The notes: a model not told the origin generated them from the sequence alone. A DNA stretch of 64,000 bases from Diphasiastrum complanatum (GCA_029204225.1 MU832201.1:18426-82425); one strand, 5' to 3'. Shown: positions 33,195 through 43,749, counted from the stretch's first letter. Numbers and translations are program-made.

Positions 33195-33560
33195 GTGTAA
33201 GGCAGCTGATCAATGAAGGAACTGAGAAAGTTGAGTCTTGCATGAGAGACTTGGTATTTCGAACGAACGCTAAGGGACAGTTCGCGTTGAGATCGGACTA
33301 GTGCAAACTCTGGGTGCATGTGTCTGATTCAAAGAGAGCTACTTGAAGCCAAGCTCGATGTACACTTCTTGTTTTGACTGTGAGGCAACTGACCAGTGAT
33401 GGAATTGTGAAAGTCAAGTTTTGCGCGACGGACATGGTGCTTCAAACAAACGCGAAGAGATAGTTCGGATGCGGATCAAACTGGTGCGACACTTTGGCTT
33501 TCCACGAGGTCAATGGTTACATTTGGGCTGATTCAAAGAGCTACTTCAAGCTAAGTGAGA
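33195..33560 (+). repeat. Degenerate internal repeat, about 180-bp units
   Basis: Two diverged units share AAGGCAGCTGATCA / GAGGCAACTGACCA starts (about 33,201 and 33,382), GAAAGT(T/C)(G/A)AGT, and a TCTGATTCAAAGAG / GCTGATTCAAAGAG end. Broken frames such as FRTNAKGQFALRSD appear but match no family I know. Confidence 0.6.
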
Positions 33561-34125
33561 GGTGCATTGCGGAGTACTCAATCTTTGCCTACCTTAAAGA
33601 GCCAAGATGGAAAAGTATCAAGATCAGGCTTGGACAAGGAGAGAAATCAAGGTGCAGAAGCAACAAGGCACGGAGTGGACCATAAAGTGGGCAATCAAAC
33701 GATAAATCCTTCGGCTCAGGGAGCCTTGATACCTGTGCGGAACTGAACAAACCTGGAGCTCAGGGAGCTCAACACAAAGTGCATCAAGGACAAATCAGGA
33801 GCTCAAAGGAGTTCCAAAGTCGAAAGTCAGAAGCGACAGGGGCGAACATTTCAAAGAAAGGCCTCTGTCACCAATTAATAAGGTTCTCGGGTTTTACGAA
33901 AGCGATATCAAATCTACGCTTTTCCCAGACAAAGATATATTTTCAAGTTATGTAATTTTTCAGTACAAAGAGCTGAGCCTCCGACTTGTGGTGTGCCAGC
34001 TTCAATGTTAATAAAAAGTGGCCAGTAAATTGAGTACTGTGCCTAGTAGCTTAAATGTATAGTCATTTTAATTGGGAGACACCTTTACTTTAATCTGACA
34101 TCTGATGAGGACATCAGATTTTATA

Positions 34126-34138
34126 AAGGTGGGGTGGA
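34126..34138 (+). other. Polypurine tract
   Basis: AAGGTGGGGTGGA directly precedes the 3' LTR, where plus-strand synthesis would be primed. Confidence 0.85.
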
Positions 34139-35383
34139 TGTTGTAAAGCTACCTTTACAAGCTTTACTTGCGGCGCCATCGGCGCCAGCTATGTCCCCGG
34201 CGCCAGCAGCGCCCCTGCTGCTCCCGGCGCCAACGGCGCCGGCGCCGCTCCCGGCGCCACTGTGACCAGAATCCAGCCGGCGCCAAGTTCCTATGGCTGA
34301 AAATCTTTGATCGGTTCTAGCGAAGTCCAGAGAGCTCAGATCGATGTGCAATCACCTCACACGATCTAGGCATGATTAAAGGAAGCCTGGGGATCAATAA
34401 AATCTAGAGAGAGAAAATGACTTTCTAGAAAGAGAAAATCCTAGAGAGAGAAAAACGTGCTTTACCAGCTTGGGTAGAGTGCTTGGTATGAGGGGGGGTG
34501 CCGAATCACACCAATACTATAGGGGAGTGCGGGTTGCGACTCAGGGCGAGCTCCAACCAAGTCTCAGCCTCCCTTGCTGGAATGTTGTCATGGCTCTCGC
34601 CTTGGCATGCTAGCGCCCCAGAGACTAGGGTCGGTCACACACTTGAAATGTAACCTTCTCAGATTTATCAATAAAGTGGGATTTTCCTCAAACTGACTCT
34701 GATTACCTTCTGGGTTTCAGTGTTCGGTAAAAGCGCCAGTTGTAAGGCCGCTTTCCAAATTTTTAATTTGGCACATAGCTGAGGGTCGTATCCCGGGACG
34801 CCAGCGGTATGTCGTCGGGACCATTCGGTCCGTGGCGCCAGCGGTATGCTGTCGGGACCATTTGGTCCAGGAACTGGTTGTTTCCATATCTGTCGCGGCT
34901 TGTGGTTCTGAGTGTTCCTTGCATGAACGTGAATGGGTTAAGCTCTTGGGGAACGGGCTCTAACCTGTCGGCTGAGTTGGATGGCTTGCTTGGGTGGATG
35001 TTACCTGTTTATGGCTGTCCAGTCTGGCGTGGCGCCAGGTTGGCTTCCAGCGCTCGTGACGAAGCTTTCAGTTGGTTAAGTCTGATGTAAGTCAGACCGC
35101 TTGCTTGGAATGGATGTTACTCGTTTGTAACGAAGCTTCGAGTTGGTTAAGTTTGATGTATGTCGGGCGGCTTGCTTGGAGGGAAGTCACCCACATCGGG
35201 ACCCCCGATCTGGCATGGCGCCAGGTTGGATCTCAATGTTGGTTTTCGGAACTTCATGTTGGTTAAGTCTGATCGTTGTTGGCGAGTTGGCTGCTTGTAT
35301 GTCAAGTGGGTTTGGATGGCAAGAGTTGAAGGCTGGGAAGCTAAGTCGTGGTTCCCGGCTCCCTTTGGGATGCCTGCGCTACA
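34139..35383 (+). repeat. 3' LTR of the 5080-bp element
   Basis: 1245 bp, matching the 5' LTR at all but one site found (34,812). The CCTAC target duplication follows at 35,384, and then the interrupted hAT exon resumes. Confidence 0.93.
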
Positions 35384-35388
35384 CCTAC

Positions 35389-37160
35389 CCCCTCCGCCAG
35401 TACTCCCCATGGATCCACAGCCTCCACTGCTACACCTACGCCTATGCCACCACCTCCAAATCCGCACCGTCCGTCTGCATCCTCCGCTTCCGCACCTACA
35501 CCTATGCCACCACCTCCAAATCTGCGTCGTCCATCCGCATTCTCCCAGCCATCCACATCCCGAGGCACCAGACAGATGACCATGCCAGGATCTTTCAAAG
35601 AGGGGCCGCACAGAGAGGCCACCAAGACCATAGCACGGATGTTCTATGACCTAAACCTCCCCTTCATCATGGCCACATCCCGCATCTTTCGAGAGGCTAT
35701 CTCAAAAGTTGCAATCTGCAGGCCAACCTACATACCACCCATAGTCGATGCGCTTCGCGGCCCTTTGCTCCAGGAGCGGGTTGCAGAGGTCATAGAGAGA
35801 CTAGCATCATTGCATGAGGCCTGGGATAGATACGGCTGCTCCATCATGGCTGATGGGTGGACTGATCATCGTAAACGTCCACTCACCAACGTCATTGTTT
35901 CCAGCTGCTACGATTCCATGTTCCTCCGCAACGTCGACGCCTCTGAGGCAGGGAGAGTGCACATGACCGAGTACATCTACGACATCATCCACGCGGTGAT
36001 AGAGGAGGTTGGGCCACAGCGCGTTGTCTAGGTACAATTTTTTTCATTAGTTGCCTGATCATTTACTGCGCAATGTTGATACGAAGGTTTCATTAGTTTT
36101 CGACTGATTGCAATGTGTTTCCAAGCTGTGCATTAATCCTATCAACTGTTCACGATAGGTTGTGACGGACAATGCGTCCAACTGCCGCAGTATGGGGGAG
36201 CTTCTTATGGCAGAGTACCCCTCCATTGTGTGGACTCCATGTGCCGCACACTCACTAAACCTCCTCCTGCATTCCATTGGGCATCTGCCTTGGGTCAGTG
36301 AGATTCTCACGAGGGCACTTGCGGTTGTGGACTTCGTCACATGCAAGCGCCGCACCACCGCCCTTTTCCACACATTCAGCAGGTAAGATGCTACTTTTTT
36401 TTTGGCTCCTTTACAGTTATGTTGCACACGCCAATAATGCTAGGGTTTAGGGTTTAGGGATGCGTTGGTGTTTTCGTGTGTGCCTCTTATTCCGTTTTTC
36501 AATGTAGGCTCGACTTGAAGAAGCCCGCTCACACCCGCTTCGCCTACCAATTCATCATGCTCGAGCGGCTACACCGGCTCAAGGGTGATTTGCGGCGCAT
36601 GGCTACTTCTGCAGAGTTCACGGCCATGGACCTGTCTCAGACCCCGGAGGGCTTGGCCTTCCACGAGATCCTCTTCATGGAGCCCTTTTGGGTTGATATG
36701 CAGCAGCTCATGGACGTCATGCACCCCATCTACTCTGTTCTGAGGCTCAATGATTGTGAGGGGTGCACGATGGGCCTCATATACGAGTTCATGGACCACA
36801 TAGGCGAGTCTCTCCAGCGTTCTGAGCTGGACCCTGCCAGGTATAACTTTTTCCGTCTCACGAACTTTCCTTCCATTCGCACTCTATTTCGTACTGGTGC
36901 CGCAGCACGCAATTATGTAATTGTTGCCTCCACATGGTATGTTCCACAGGTTGAAGCCTATTAGGCGGTTGTGGCGGCGGCGATGGGATAAGTTTCACCG
37001 GCCCATTCACAGTGTAGCCCACATACTGCATCCGCTGTTTCAGAGCGAGCGGCAGTACGACGATGGAGAGCTGCGTGCGGACTAGTTCTCATACATCCGC
37101 CTCCTCAACAACGACACTGGTTTCTGCAGCAGGCTCGAGCAGCAAAGGCTGAGTTACAAG
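35389..37160 (+). pseudogene. hAT copy 2 transposase, exon 1 remainder to exon 4
   Basis: After the LTR element the Pro/Ser-rich linker resumes, followed by the core. The 35,348-36,031 frame has REATKTIARMFYDLNLPF, IMADGWTDHRKRPLTNVIV with the intact ADGWTD (first catalytic Asp), and SMFLRNVDASEAGRV. Exon 1 ends at a TAG at the splice edge (36,029-36,031, probably a Gln codon) before a GTACAA donor. Exon 2 (36,159-36,382) has VVTDNASNC and WTPCAAHSLNLLL. Exon 3 (36,508-36,840) matches copy 1 closely. Exon 4 (about 36,951-37,160) carries a TAG in ADWF context near 37,082. Interstitial TTTAGGG words lie in an intron at 36,443-36,458. Confidence 0.85.
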
Positions 37161-37230
37161 TAAACTCTTGCTCTACCCCCCGCTCGCTCGCTCAATTCAA
37201 CTTCCCTTCGCTCGCTCACGGACCCTTTCA

Positions 37231-37539
37231 GATGATGGCTGGACAAAGTTTGCGAGGGAGACAGAGGCTGCCGCCCAAAGACACATCGCTCAAAGACGAC
37301 TCAGAGCATCACAGGCAGGCGGTTCTTCCTAGAGACGCCCTCGTGGCAGAGGGAGACCCCCAGGCAGGAGTGTACCACAGAGGGTTCCTTCCGGCAGACC
37401 CAAAGGCAGGCCAGCCAAGAGGGGACGCACCGATGATTTTTCTAGTCATCTCTTGGTAGGCGTTGGCCCAGACTTGGAGGAGTCCCAGATGCCTCCAGAC
37501 TCCTAGCCAGATTTTGTATTTGACACCCTCGTAGATGCA
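37231..37539 (+). pseudogene. hAT copy 2 last exon, truncated
   Basis: The text from CTTTCAGATGATGGCTGG onward matches copy 1 from about 27,000, coding for the acidic, Arg-rich tail (REGDPQAG and HRGFLP words in one frame). Relative to copy 1 about 0.8 kb is missing just upstream, which removes the SWW and CER dimerisation and catalytic-Glu exons. The exon is cut at 37,539 by the gypsy insertion and finishes at about 43,755-43,795 (DDFF.TDL). Confidence 0.75.
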
Positions 37540-37886
37540 TGTAATAGATCCTAACACCACAGTAGGGCAAACACTAACTGATCCACCCAACCTTGCCTAC
37601 TCCCTGATATAGAGTAAGCCCCTCCTAGCCCAGTGTGAGGACTGGTAGCATGCAACTGCCAAGTGTCGGCCACGTGGCCGACTACACGTCGGGACCCAAC
37701 TGGGGGCCCTATCTTGCTGACAGGGTCCCTAGGCTGTGTTAGGCCCGCCATGGCTATGGGCCGTGCTGGGGCACACTACTCACACTGTCTTGCCCTGTTG
37801 GTCATGTACACTGGACACGACCCTGACTGTGGTATTTGACCTATTTGTGTTCTCTAGAGTTCGGCACTGGTCACGAGCTCGTAACA
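37540..37886 (-). repeat. 3' LTR of the 37.5-43.7 kb chromovirus
   Basis: 347 bp with TG...CA ends on the plus strand (TGTAATAGATCC to GCTCGTAACA). It lacks an 11-bp block present in the other LTR near 43,525. The purine tract of the element is at 37,887-37,899 (minus strand AAGGGGGAGGGAG). Confidence 0.92.
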
Positions 37887-37904
37887 CTCCCTCCCCCTTA
37901 AGAA

Positions 37905-38239
37905 CCGTCTTGGTCCTCTAAGACAAAGTCTGGAAAAATCTTGCGAAGGACGCTGCCTCTTTCCCAAGTGGCATTCTCAACAGGCTGATCATTCCACTTA
38001 ACCAGATATTATCGGTATAGAGTATGACGAGTCTGCGTCGCTCTACTATCAAAAATCTCCTCTGGTTCATGTGGAACACTGTTCCCTACCAGATTGTCTG
38101 ATCTGGTCAAGACTTTTCGTAACTGACTTACATGAAAGACTGGAAAAACCTTACTGCTGTGTGGGAGTTCTAGTTCATAGGTGACCTCGCCTAGTCTCCT
38201 ACTGATGGTAAAGGGACCACAATACCTTGGAGACAACAC
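37905..38239 (-). pseudogene. Chromovirus integrase C-terminus: GPF module and chromodomain
   Basis: Minus strand: RYCGPFTISRRLGEVTYELELP (38,239 downward), VFHVSQLRK, then FDSRATQTRHTLYR, a stop, and YLVKWNDQPVENATWERGSVL, which is a chromodomain with the aromatic and acidic positions of the fold. It is followed by a DFVLEDQD-like end. A frameshift separates it from the integrase frame. The chromodomain steers integration to particular chromatin. Confidence 0.8.
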
Positions 38240-39260
38240 ACACTCCTGATTTGAGGGTTTTAGAGTCGACTGGGACTCTCAAGTAGACTTTCTCACCAGT
38301 GGAGAACTGCACATCCCGTCTGTGTGGATCTGCATAGTGCCTGGCTCGATCCTGGGACTGCCTAATGCTACGCTTAGCATGTTCTATCATTTGGTTTAGG
38401 TCCTCTAAAAAGTTTCTGGCTGCTTCAACTTTTTCTTGTTTAAACCCTACAGCTGTGGGTGAGCGTGGCTGAAATCCGTACATCAGCATAAATGGGCTGT
38501 ATCCCGTAGCTGAATGTTTGGTACTGTTGTAAGCAAACTCTAATATCGAGAGATACTCCTCCCAATTAGTCTGCCTCTTGCTGACGTATGCACGAAGCAT
38601 ATCCTCCAGCACTTGATTTACCCTTTCTGTTTGACCGTCCGTCTGTGGATGGTCGGTGGTACTCATATTAAGTTTAGTATGGAGATGATGGAATACTGCC
38701 CTCCAAAAATTTCCAGTAAACTTACTGTCCCGGTCGCTGACTATGCCGGAAGGTAGACCGTACAATTTAAATAGCCCGTCTACAAACAACCTCACTAACT
38801 CTGGAGCTCTAATGGTTGTTTTGGTCGGAATAAAATGAGCCATTTTGGTCAGACGGTCAACTGTGACCCATATAGCGTCATTACCCTTTTGGGTTTTAGG
38901 CAGGCCTACTATAAAATCCATGGAGATACTCTCCCATTTACCAGCTCGTATTTCTAAGGGATGCAACAACCCTCCTGCCTTTAAACGCTCTGCTTTATTC
39001 ACTTGACATTTCTGGCAACTGGTTACATACTGGTGGACGTCCTTTTTCATACTGGGCCAGAAAAATTGCCTACAAAGAAGCTCATAGGTCTTCTGTATGC
39101 CTGGGTGTCCCGCGCTAGGATTGTCGTGACATTCATATAGGACCTGCTGCCTATAATCCTCTGAATTGGGGACACATACTCTATCTCTATAGAGCACGTA
39201 CTCATCCTGAATGCAATACTGTTTCCATTTGAATCCTTGAGTCAACTGACCCTCAACCAC
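38199..39260 (-). CDS. Gypsy integrase, long intact frame (part of a broken polyprotein)
   Basis: This 353-codon frame covers the tail of the linker, the integrase zinc-binding domain (YECHDNPSAGHPG with two His, then SCQKCQ with two Cys) and the catalytic core: SMDFIVGLPKTQ and VTVDRLTKMAHFIPTK, IVSDRDSKFTGNFW, and HPQTDGQTERVNQVLEDML, giving Asp, Asp and Glu. After the core lie NWEEYLSILEFAYNS and GYSPFMLMYGFQP, then ARHYADPHRRDVQF. The enzyme inserts element DNA into the genome. The start shown is only the first Met of the open frame; in the element it would be released from gag-pol by the protease. The upstream polyprotein is disrupted, so expression as such is doubtful. Confidence 0.88.
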   Translation of the reverse strand: MVEGQLTQGFKWKQYCIQDEYVLYRDRVCVPNSEDYRQQVLYECHDNPSAGHPGIQKTYELLCRQFFWPSMKKDVHQYVTSCQKCQVNKAERLKAGGLLHPLEIRAGKWESISMDFIVGLPKTQKGNDAIWVTVDRLTKMAHFIPTKTTIRAPELVRLFVDGLFKLYGLPSGIVSDRDSKFTGNFWRAVFHHLHTKLNMSTTDHPQTDGQTERVNQVLEDMLRAYVSKRQTNWEEYLSILEFAYNSTKHSATGYSPFMLMYGFQPRSPTAVGFKQEKVEAARNFLEDLNQMIEHAKRSIRQSQDRARHYADPHRRDVQFSTGEKVYLRVPVDSKTLKSGVCVVSKVLWSLYHQ

Positions 39261-39404
39261 TTGGGTTTGCTTGGGTAATACAGGCTCAAAATCCTCAATG
39301 TCATCTGACGACGTATACTCGGACTCATCATCATCCTCAACGGAAGCTGCCGTATTCTTGGATGAACTGGCACCAGCCCCGGGAACTGGTTCCGGAGTCT
39401 GTAA

Positions 39405-40166
39405 CTATCTGCTCTGGACTGAGTTCCAGATAGTAGAGAAGAATGCATCATGCTGGCATTTCCCTCTCAAGGACTCGAGTAACTCATTACGAATTTGAGT
39501 AAAACTCAGCTCGTTTATCATAGGCATTCTGCTAAGGGCATCTACTACTGTATGGAATTTTCCACATCTGTATCTGATAGACATGTCAAACTCTTGCATC
39601 AACTCTGCCCAACGAGCTTTCCGACCTCTAAGCTCAGGTTGATTGCAAAGGTATTTGAGACTCTCATGGTCTGTCAGGACCTCAAAGTTGGCACCATACA
39701 AATAATGCCTCTAAGTCTTAAGGGCATGGACTATAGAAAAGAGTTCTTTTTCATAGGCACTGTACCTAGTTTGAGTTGGCTCGAGTTTTTTACTCTCGAA
39801 CGCAACTGGTCGTCCACCCCGAGTTAGCACAGCACCTACTGCAAAGTCGCTAGCATCTGTTTCGACCACAAATGGCTGATTGGGGTCGACGACTTTTAAA
39901 ACTGGTGCTGTAGCTAAGGCTGTTTTGAGAGCATCAAAGCTCTCCTGTTGTGCGGACTCCCAAATGAACTCCTTTCCCTTCCCCTTAAGAAGATTTGTCA
40001 TGGGAACTGCTATCTGAGCATATTCCTTGACAAATCGTCTGTAATATCCCGCCAAACCAAGAAAGATCTGAAGTTCCAAAATATTCTGAGGTCTCAGCCA
40101 ACTGAGTATGGCTTTAACCTTATTTGGGTCCATCTTAATCCCATCTGAAGAGATAATGTGACCCAA
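39405..40166 (-). pseudogene. RT thumb and RNase H
   Basis: Frame 40,166-39,711 gives [32 protein letters not shown] and the RNase H start [15 protein letters not shown], then [22 protein letters not shown] replaces the usual Trp (39,711-39,713), and the frame then resumes with RHYLYGANFEVLTDHESLKYL and DALSRMP. The same Trp-to-stop position is hit in the unrelated copy at 13,970. A further gap and frame change occur at 39,404. Confidence 0.88.
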
Positions 40167-40218
40167 ATATGCTACTTCTTCAACGAAGAATTCACACTTG
40201 GATTGTTTAGCATAGAGC

Positions 40219-40938
40219 TTATGCTTTGAGCAGTCGAAACACCTTTCTGAGGTGTTTTAGATGCTCCTTCCTCGTTTTGCTGTAGACGAGGATGTCATCT
40301 AAAAATACGACTACAAACTTACCCAAGTATGGTCTGAGGACACTATTCATCAAGGTCATAAAGGTAGCTGGAGCATTTGTGAGCCCAAATGGCATCACCT
40401 TAAACTCATAATGACCGTGACGAGTCCTAAAAGCTGTTTTCGAGACATCTTCCGATTTTATACGAACTTGATGATATCCCGATCTGAGGTTTATTTTGCT
40501 GAAAAACTTAGCCCCGTCGAGTTGGTCAAACAACTCGTCTGCCCGAGGCATAGGGTATTTATTCTTAATTGTGACTTTATTGAGGGCTCTGTAGTCTACG
40601 CAAAGACGCATAGACCCCTCTTTCTTTTTCACCAATAGGACTGGTGAGGCCCATGGTGAACTACTGGTCTGAATTTGGCCTTTCCCAAGATAGTCTGTTA
40701 ACTGCCTAGTTATTTCTTCATCCTCTGTTTGGTTGACCCAATACGGAGGTTTAGAAACAGGTGCTGTACCTGGTACTAGGTTTATTACATAATCTACCTC
40801 TCTGCTGGGTGGTAAACCATGTGGCAAATCTTCAGGAAAAACATCTTTAAATTTAGACAATAAAGTTTCTAATTTACTGATTTTCTGCTGAATAGAACTA
40901 ACTAGAAATAGAAACTTCAGGAATAAACTCAAAGTCAC
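40219..40938 (-). pseudogene. Reverse transcriptase core
   Basis: This 239-codon frame carries the Ty3/gypsy RT palm: [29 protein letters not shown] split over conserved boxes, [35 protein letters not shown], and the catalytic FLDDILVYS box (FLDD in place of the more common YFDD or FIDD). It ends at LLKA followed by a stop. One lost base explains it, since [13 protein letters not shown] follows in another frame. The Met given is not a natural start. Confidence 0.88.
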
Positions 40939-41053
40939 ATAAGAATACCTGATGGTCTTCGTCTCCGATTAGCTGACAGAGCTCTGAACTGCAGACCATA
41001 GGACTGTTGGGAACATCATGCTCCCCATGCAACTGGATCTCTCGGCCTTTATG

Positions 41054-41281
41054 CTAAAAGCTGAGAGTGTTCTCCTGATAGTTTCTGTGGAGGGAAGGTC
41101 CTAAACTGCGGCCTTTATGCTGAAAGCTGAGAGTGTTCTCCTGATAGTTTCTGTGGAGGGAAGGTCCTAAACTGTAGAGCCAATCTCTCCCGAGAACAAT
41201 GTCTGTAAGATCCAGGTGCATTATCTGAAAGTTTATTTCATCTTGGTACCCCTGAATACCAAGATTCAAATTACTTACCAT
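41054..41281 (-). pseudogene. Protease C-terminal part with in-frame 66-bp duplication
   Basis: It is frameshifted from gag-protease. DIVLGRDWLYSLGP is the conserved C-terminal ILG.DWL region of gypsy proteases. The 22-residue unit that starts RSLGPSLHRNYQEN is present twice, from a 66-bp tandem duplication (41,061 and 41,127), keeping frame. Confidence 0.8.
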
Positions 41282-42555
41282 AGTTTCCCATATTTTTTTA
41301 TCTTCACCCTAGCTAATGAAACTATGTACTTATGCTGACTAGGTACTTCTGGTAGTTTAAGCTTTTTAACCAGGGTGTAGTTGATGAAATTATGGGTTGC
41401 CCCATCATCAACCATAACTCTTACTGACTGGTTACCAACTTTCCCATGCATACGTACTAGGTCATGCGGCCCAAAGCTGAAGGGTCTCGCTAGCATTGCA
41501 GAGGTCAGCTGGCAACAGTGTTCATGATCTTCATGATACACTTTGATCTCTGAAGCTGCCGAGTCACTGGGGAAACATACAGTCTGAACAAGATGAACTT
41601 GTTTTTTATCTTTCTTATCTTTTTTAGTGAAAGGCCCCTTGGGGCACTGTCTGACTGTGTGTCCCTTGCCCATACACACAAAGCACAACTTTCTTTTTAA
41701 AAATTTCTTTTTAAATTGAAAATCTTTCTGAGAAGGCTGCTCAGAAAGTGGCTGCTGTCTCGCCCTCTTCCTACCCACTGAATCATCATAGATTTGAGCA
41801 TACCTGAGAGCTTGCTCAAGGGTAGTAGGCGAGTTTCTCTGGACCTCTACTTTATATTCATCTTTGAGGCCACGGACAAATCCCCTAATTTTCTGATAAT
41901 CATCCATATTTTTAATCTTTAAAATTGCTTCTCGATACTACGAGATATATTGGATGAGGGACTTGTCCATTACTGTTCTTTCCCAGGCTTCCCAGGCTCT
42001 ATCAAGTTCATTTTCTGGTAGAAATTCTCTTAGGAAAGCTTCTTCAAAAGCTTTCCATGACCGGGGAGTCTGCCCAGTCTCCTGGAGATTTAACCACCAC
42101 TTATAGGCCATAGGCCCTAAGGAAAGACTGGCCTCAATAGCTTGCAAATGGTCAGGGGTCTGTTTAAGAGCATGAATGTTCTTCCATTTGCTAAGGAAGG
42201 TTTGTAGAATATCTGCATTTCTATCCTTCTCTTCCCCATTAAAAGTAAGGGGTTTTAAGTCTTTAAAAACACTGGGGTGAGACCGTAAAGTCTCACCCGA
42301 AACTGATGGAAGTGGAGAAGGGGATAACTGAGAACTAGAGGGAAGGCTTCCTTTCGCGGAACTCAAAATCAAGCTTTTGAGTTCAGCGAACGAGTCGTCC
42401 ACACATGACTTGAAATTGGCTAATGCCAGCTTCAGTTCATCCACTTCTGTTACCAACTGGAGAAACTGCTCCTTGGTAACCAGTTCGTCAAGTTCTTCGG
42501 CGAATTGTTCCTGTTCTTCCAATTCCATGGGTTCCTTCCCTTTACTGTAAGCCAA
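41275..42555 (-). pseudogene. Gag and protease N-terminus, interrupted by one in-frame stop
   Basis: Frames 42,555-41,938 and 41,907-41,275 are in the same phase and separated by one TAG (41,938-41,940). Gag starts MAYSKGKEPMELEEQ, has a Glu-rich helix, a Ser/Pro stretch, then AYKWWLNLQETG and WKAFEEAFLREFLP of the Retrotrans_gag domain. The second part has a zinc knuckle CFVCMGKGHTVRQC and the protease site VMVDDGATHNFIN, where the family usually has Asp-Ser/Thr-Gly; here it is Asp-Asp-Gly. The frame ends at 41,275 by frameshift. Confidence 0.87.
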
Positions 42556-43376
42556 GGCATCTGTTTCAAGTTCGTCGAAGCCTCTCTCCGGGGGTTGATC
42601 AGGTCCCTAAGGAGTGGTCATCTTCGGAACTGAAAGAGAGTTACCTTAACTTCTGAAGGAAAAAAAGTCTAAAAGACTAATTTGCAACTGTACAAGGGAA
42701 GAAAACTTAGCTCTTTCTCAGAACTGTACTTCCACAGAGAGAATCAAGAAAAGCCCTTCTCAGCTTCTTCCTCAATCTGATTTGAGGTTGGAAAAAGTGC
42801 AAAAAGATTTGAAACTTTTGCTATCCCCCCTCGCTGGTCTGACGGCATCTCAATTTGTCCACAAAATGGCAAATCTGAAGTCCAAAAACCCTTCTGAATT
42901 CTGAAATTTCAGAAGTCTCCTGCTCGCTGATCTGGTAGGAATCCTCTTGCTCCAAATCTCTGACGTTGGGACCTGAAAACTTGTCCAAAAACCAGATTTT
43001 CAGAAGCACTAGCAGCGTTGGCCCTGCTCCTCCTTTTTGGCTTCAAACTCGCTATAAACCAGTAAATTTTTCCCTGGAAATCAGATGCAGGTCTCTGACT
43101 ATACAGCGATGGAGGTGCTGGCTTCTTCCTACTCTAATTTCGCTGGGAAAACTATAGAGAATCCTCTGAACTCAGTGAGAAACAGCTGTTTTTCCAGCGA
43201 GCTACCTACACTTGGAATCTGACTCCTTGCTGAATGATTTCTCAGTGAAAATCACAAGTTTGAAGGCTGCTCCTACAGCGATTCTCCTCCTCTAATCTTT
43301 TCTGAAAAACTCAGAGATCTTTCCTATCTTCTGATAGCTTTCTCTACTGCTGCTCCTGAACTCCCTAGGATGGAGA

Positions 43377-43390
43377 TGGCTCTGATACCA
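43377..43390 (-). other. Primer binding site, initiator tRNA-Met type
   Basis: On the minus strand TGGTATCAGAGCCA follows the right LTR after one spacer base. It confirms the element's orientation. Confidence 0.9.
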
Positions 43391-43391
43391 G

Positions 43392-43749
43392 TGTAATAGA
43401 TCCTAACACCACAGTAGGGCAAACACTAACTGATCCACCCAACCTTGCCTACTCCCTGATATAGAGTAAGCCCCTCCTAGCCCAGTGTGAGGACTGGTAG
43501 CATGCAACTGCCAAGTGTCAGCCACGTGGCACTGACATGGCCGACTGCACGTCGGGACCCAACTGGGGGCCCTATCCTGCTGACAGGGTCCCTAGGCTGT
43601 GTTAGGCCCGCCATGGCTATGGGCCGTGCCGGGGCACACTACTCACACTGTCTTGCCCTGTTGGTCATGTACACTGGACACGACCCTGACTGTGGTATCT
43701 GACCTATCTGTGTTCTCTAGGGTTCGGCACTGGTCACGAGCTCGTAACA
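43392..43749 (-). repeat. 5' LTR of the 37.5-43.7 kb chromovirus
   Basis: 358 bp, with the same ends as the left LTR. It carries an extra 11 bp near 43,525-43,540, within a GCCACGTGGC palindrome context. Confidence 0.92.

Larger units (their letters stand above)
30304..35383 (+). mobile_element. Young non-autonomous LTR retrotransposon (LARD-like), 5080 bp
   Basis: Two direct repeats of exactly 1245 bp begin TGTTGTAAAG and end GCGCTACA. They differ at one position that I can find (C at 30,977, T at 34,812). CCTAC flanks the element on both sides (30,299-30,303 and 35,384-35,388) and interrupts a hAT exon. A tRNA-iMet primer site and a polypurine tract are in place. The 2590-bp interior has no frame resembling gag, protease, RT or integrase. 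Such elements depend on enzymes from an autonomous relative. The nearly identical LTRs mean a very recent insertion. Confidence 0.92.
37540..43749 (-). mobile_element. Ty3/gypsy chromovirus inserted in hAT copy 2, 6210 bp
   Basis: Direct LTRs of 347 bp (left) and 358 bp (right) are flanked by ATGCA (37,535-37,539 and 43,750-43,754). Copy 1 has a single GATGCATCTGGC at the same point. Reading on the minus strand from the right LTR: primer site, gag with zinc knuckle, protease, RT, RNase H, integrase, chromodomain, polypurine tract, LTR. LTRs differ by about seven substitutions and an 11-bp indel (about 2 per cent). Stops and frameshifts disable gag, protease, RT and RNase H, while a 353-codon integrase frame remains open. 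Confidence 0.93.
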
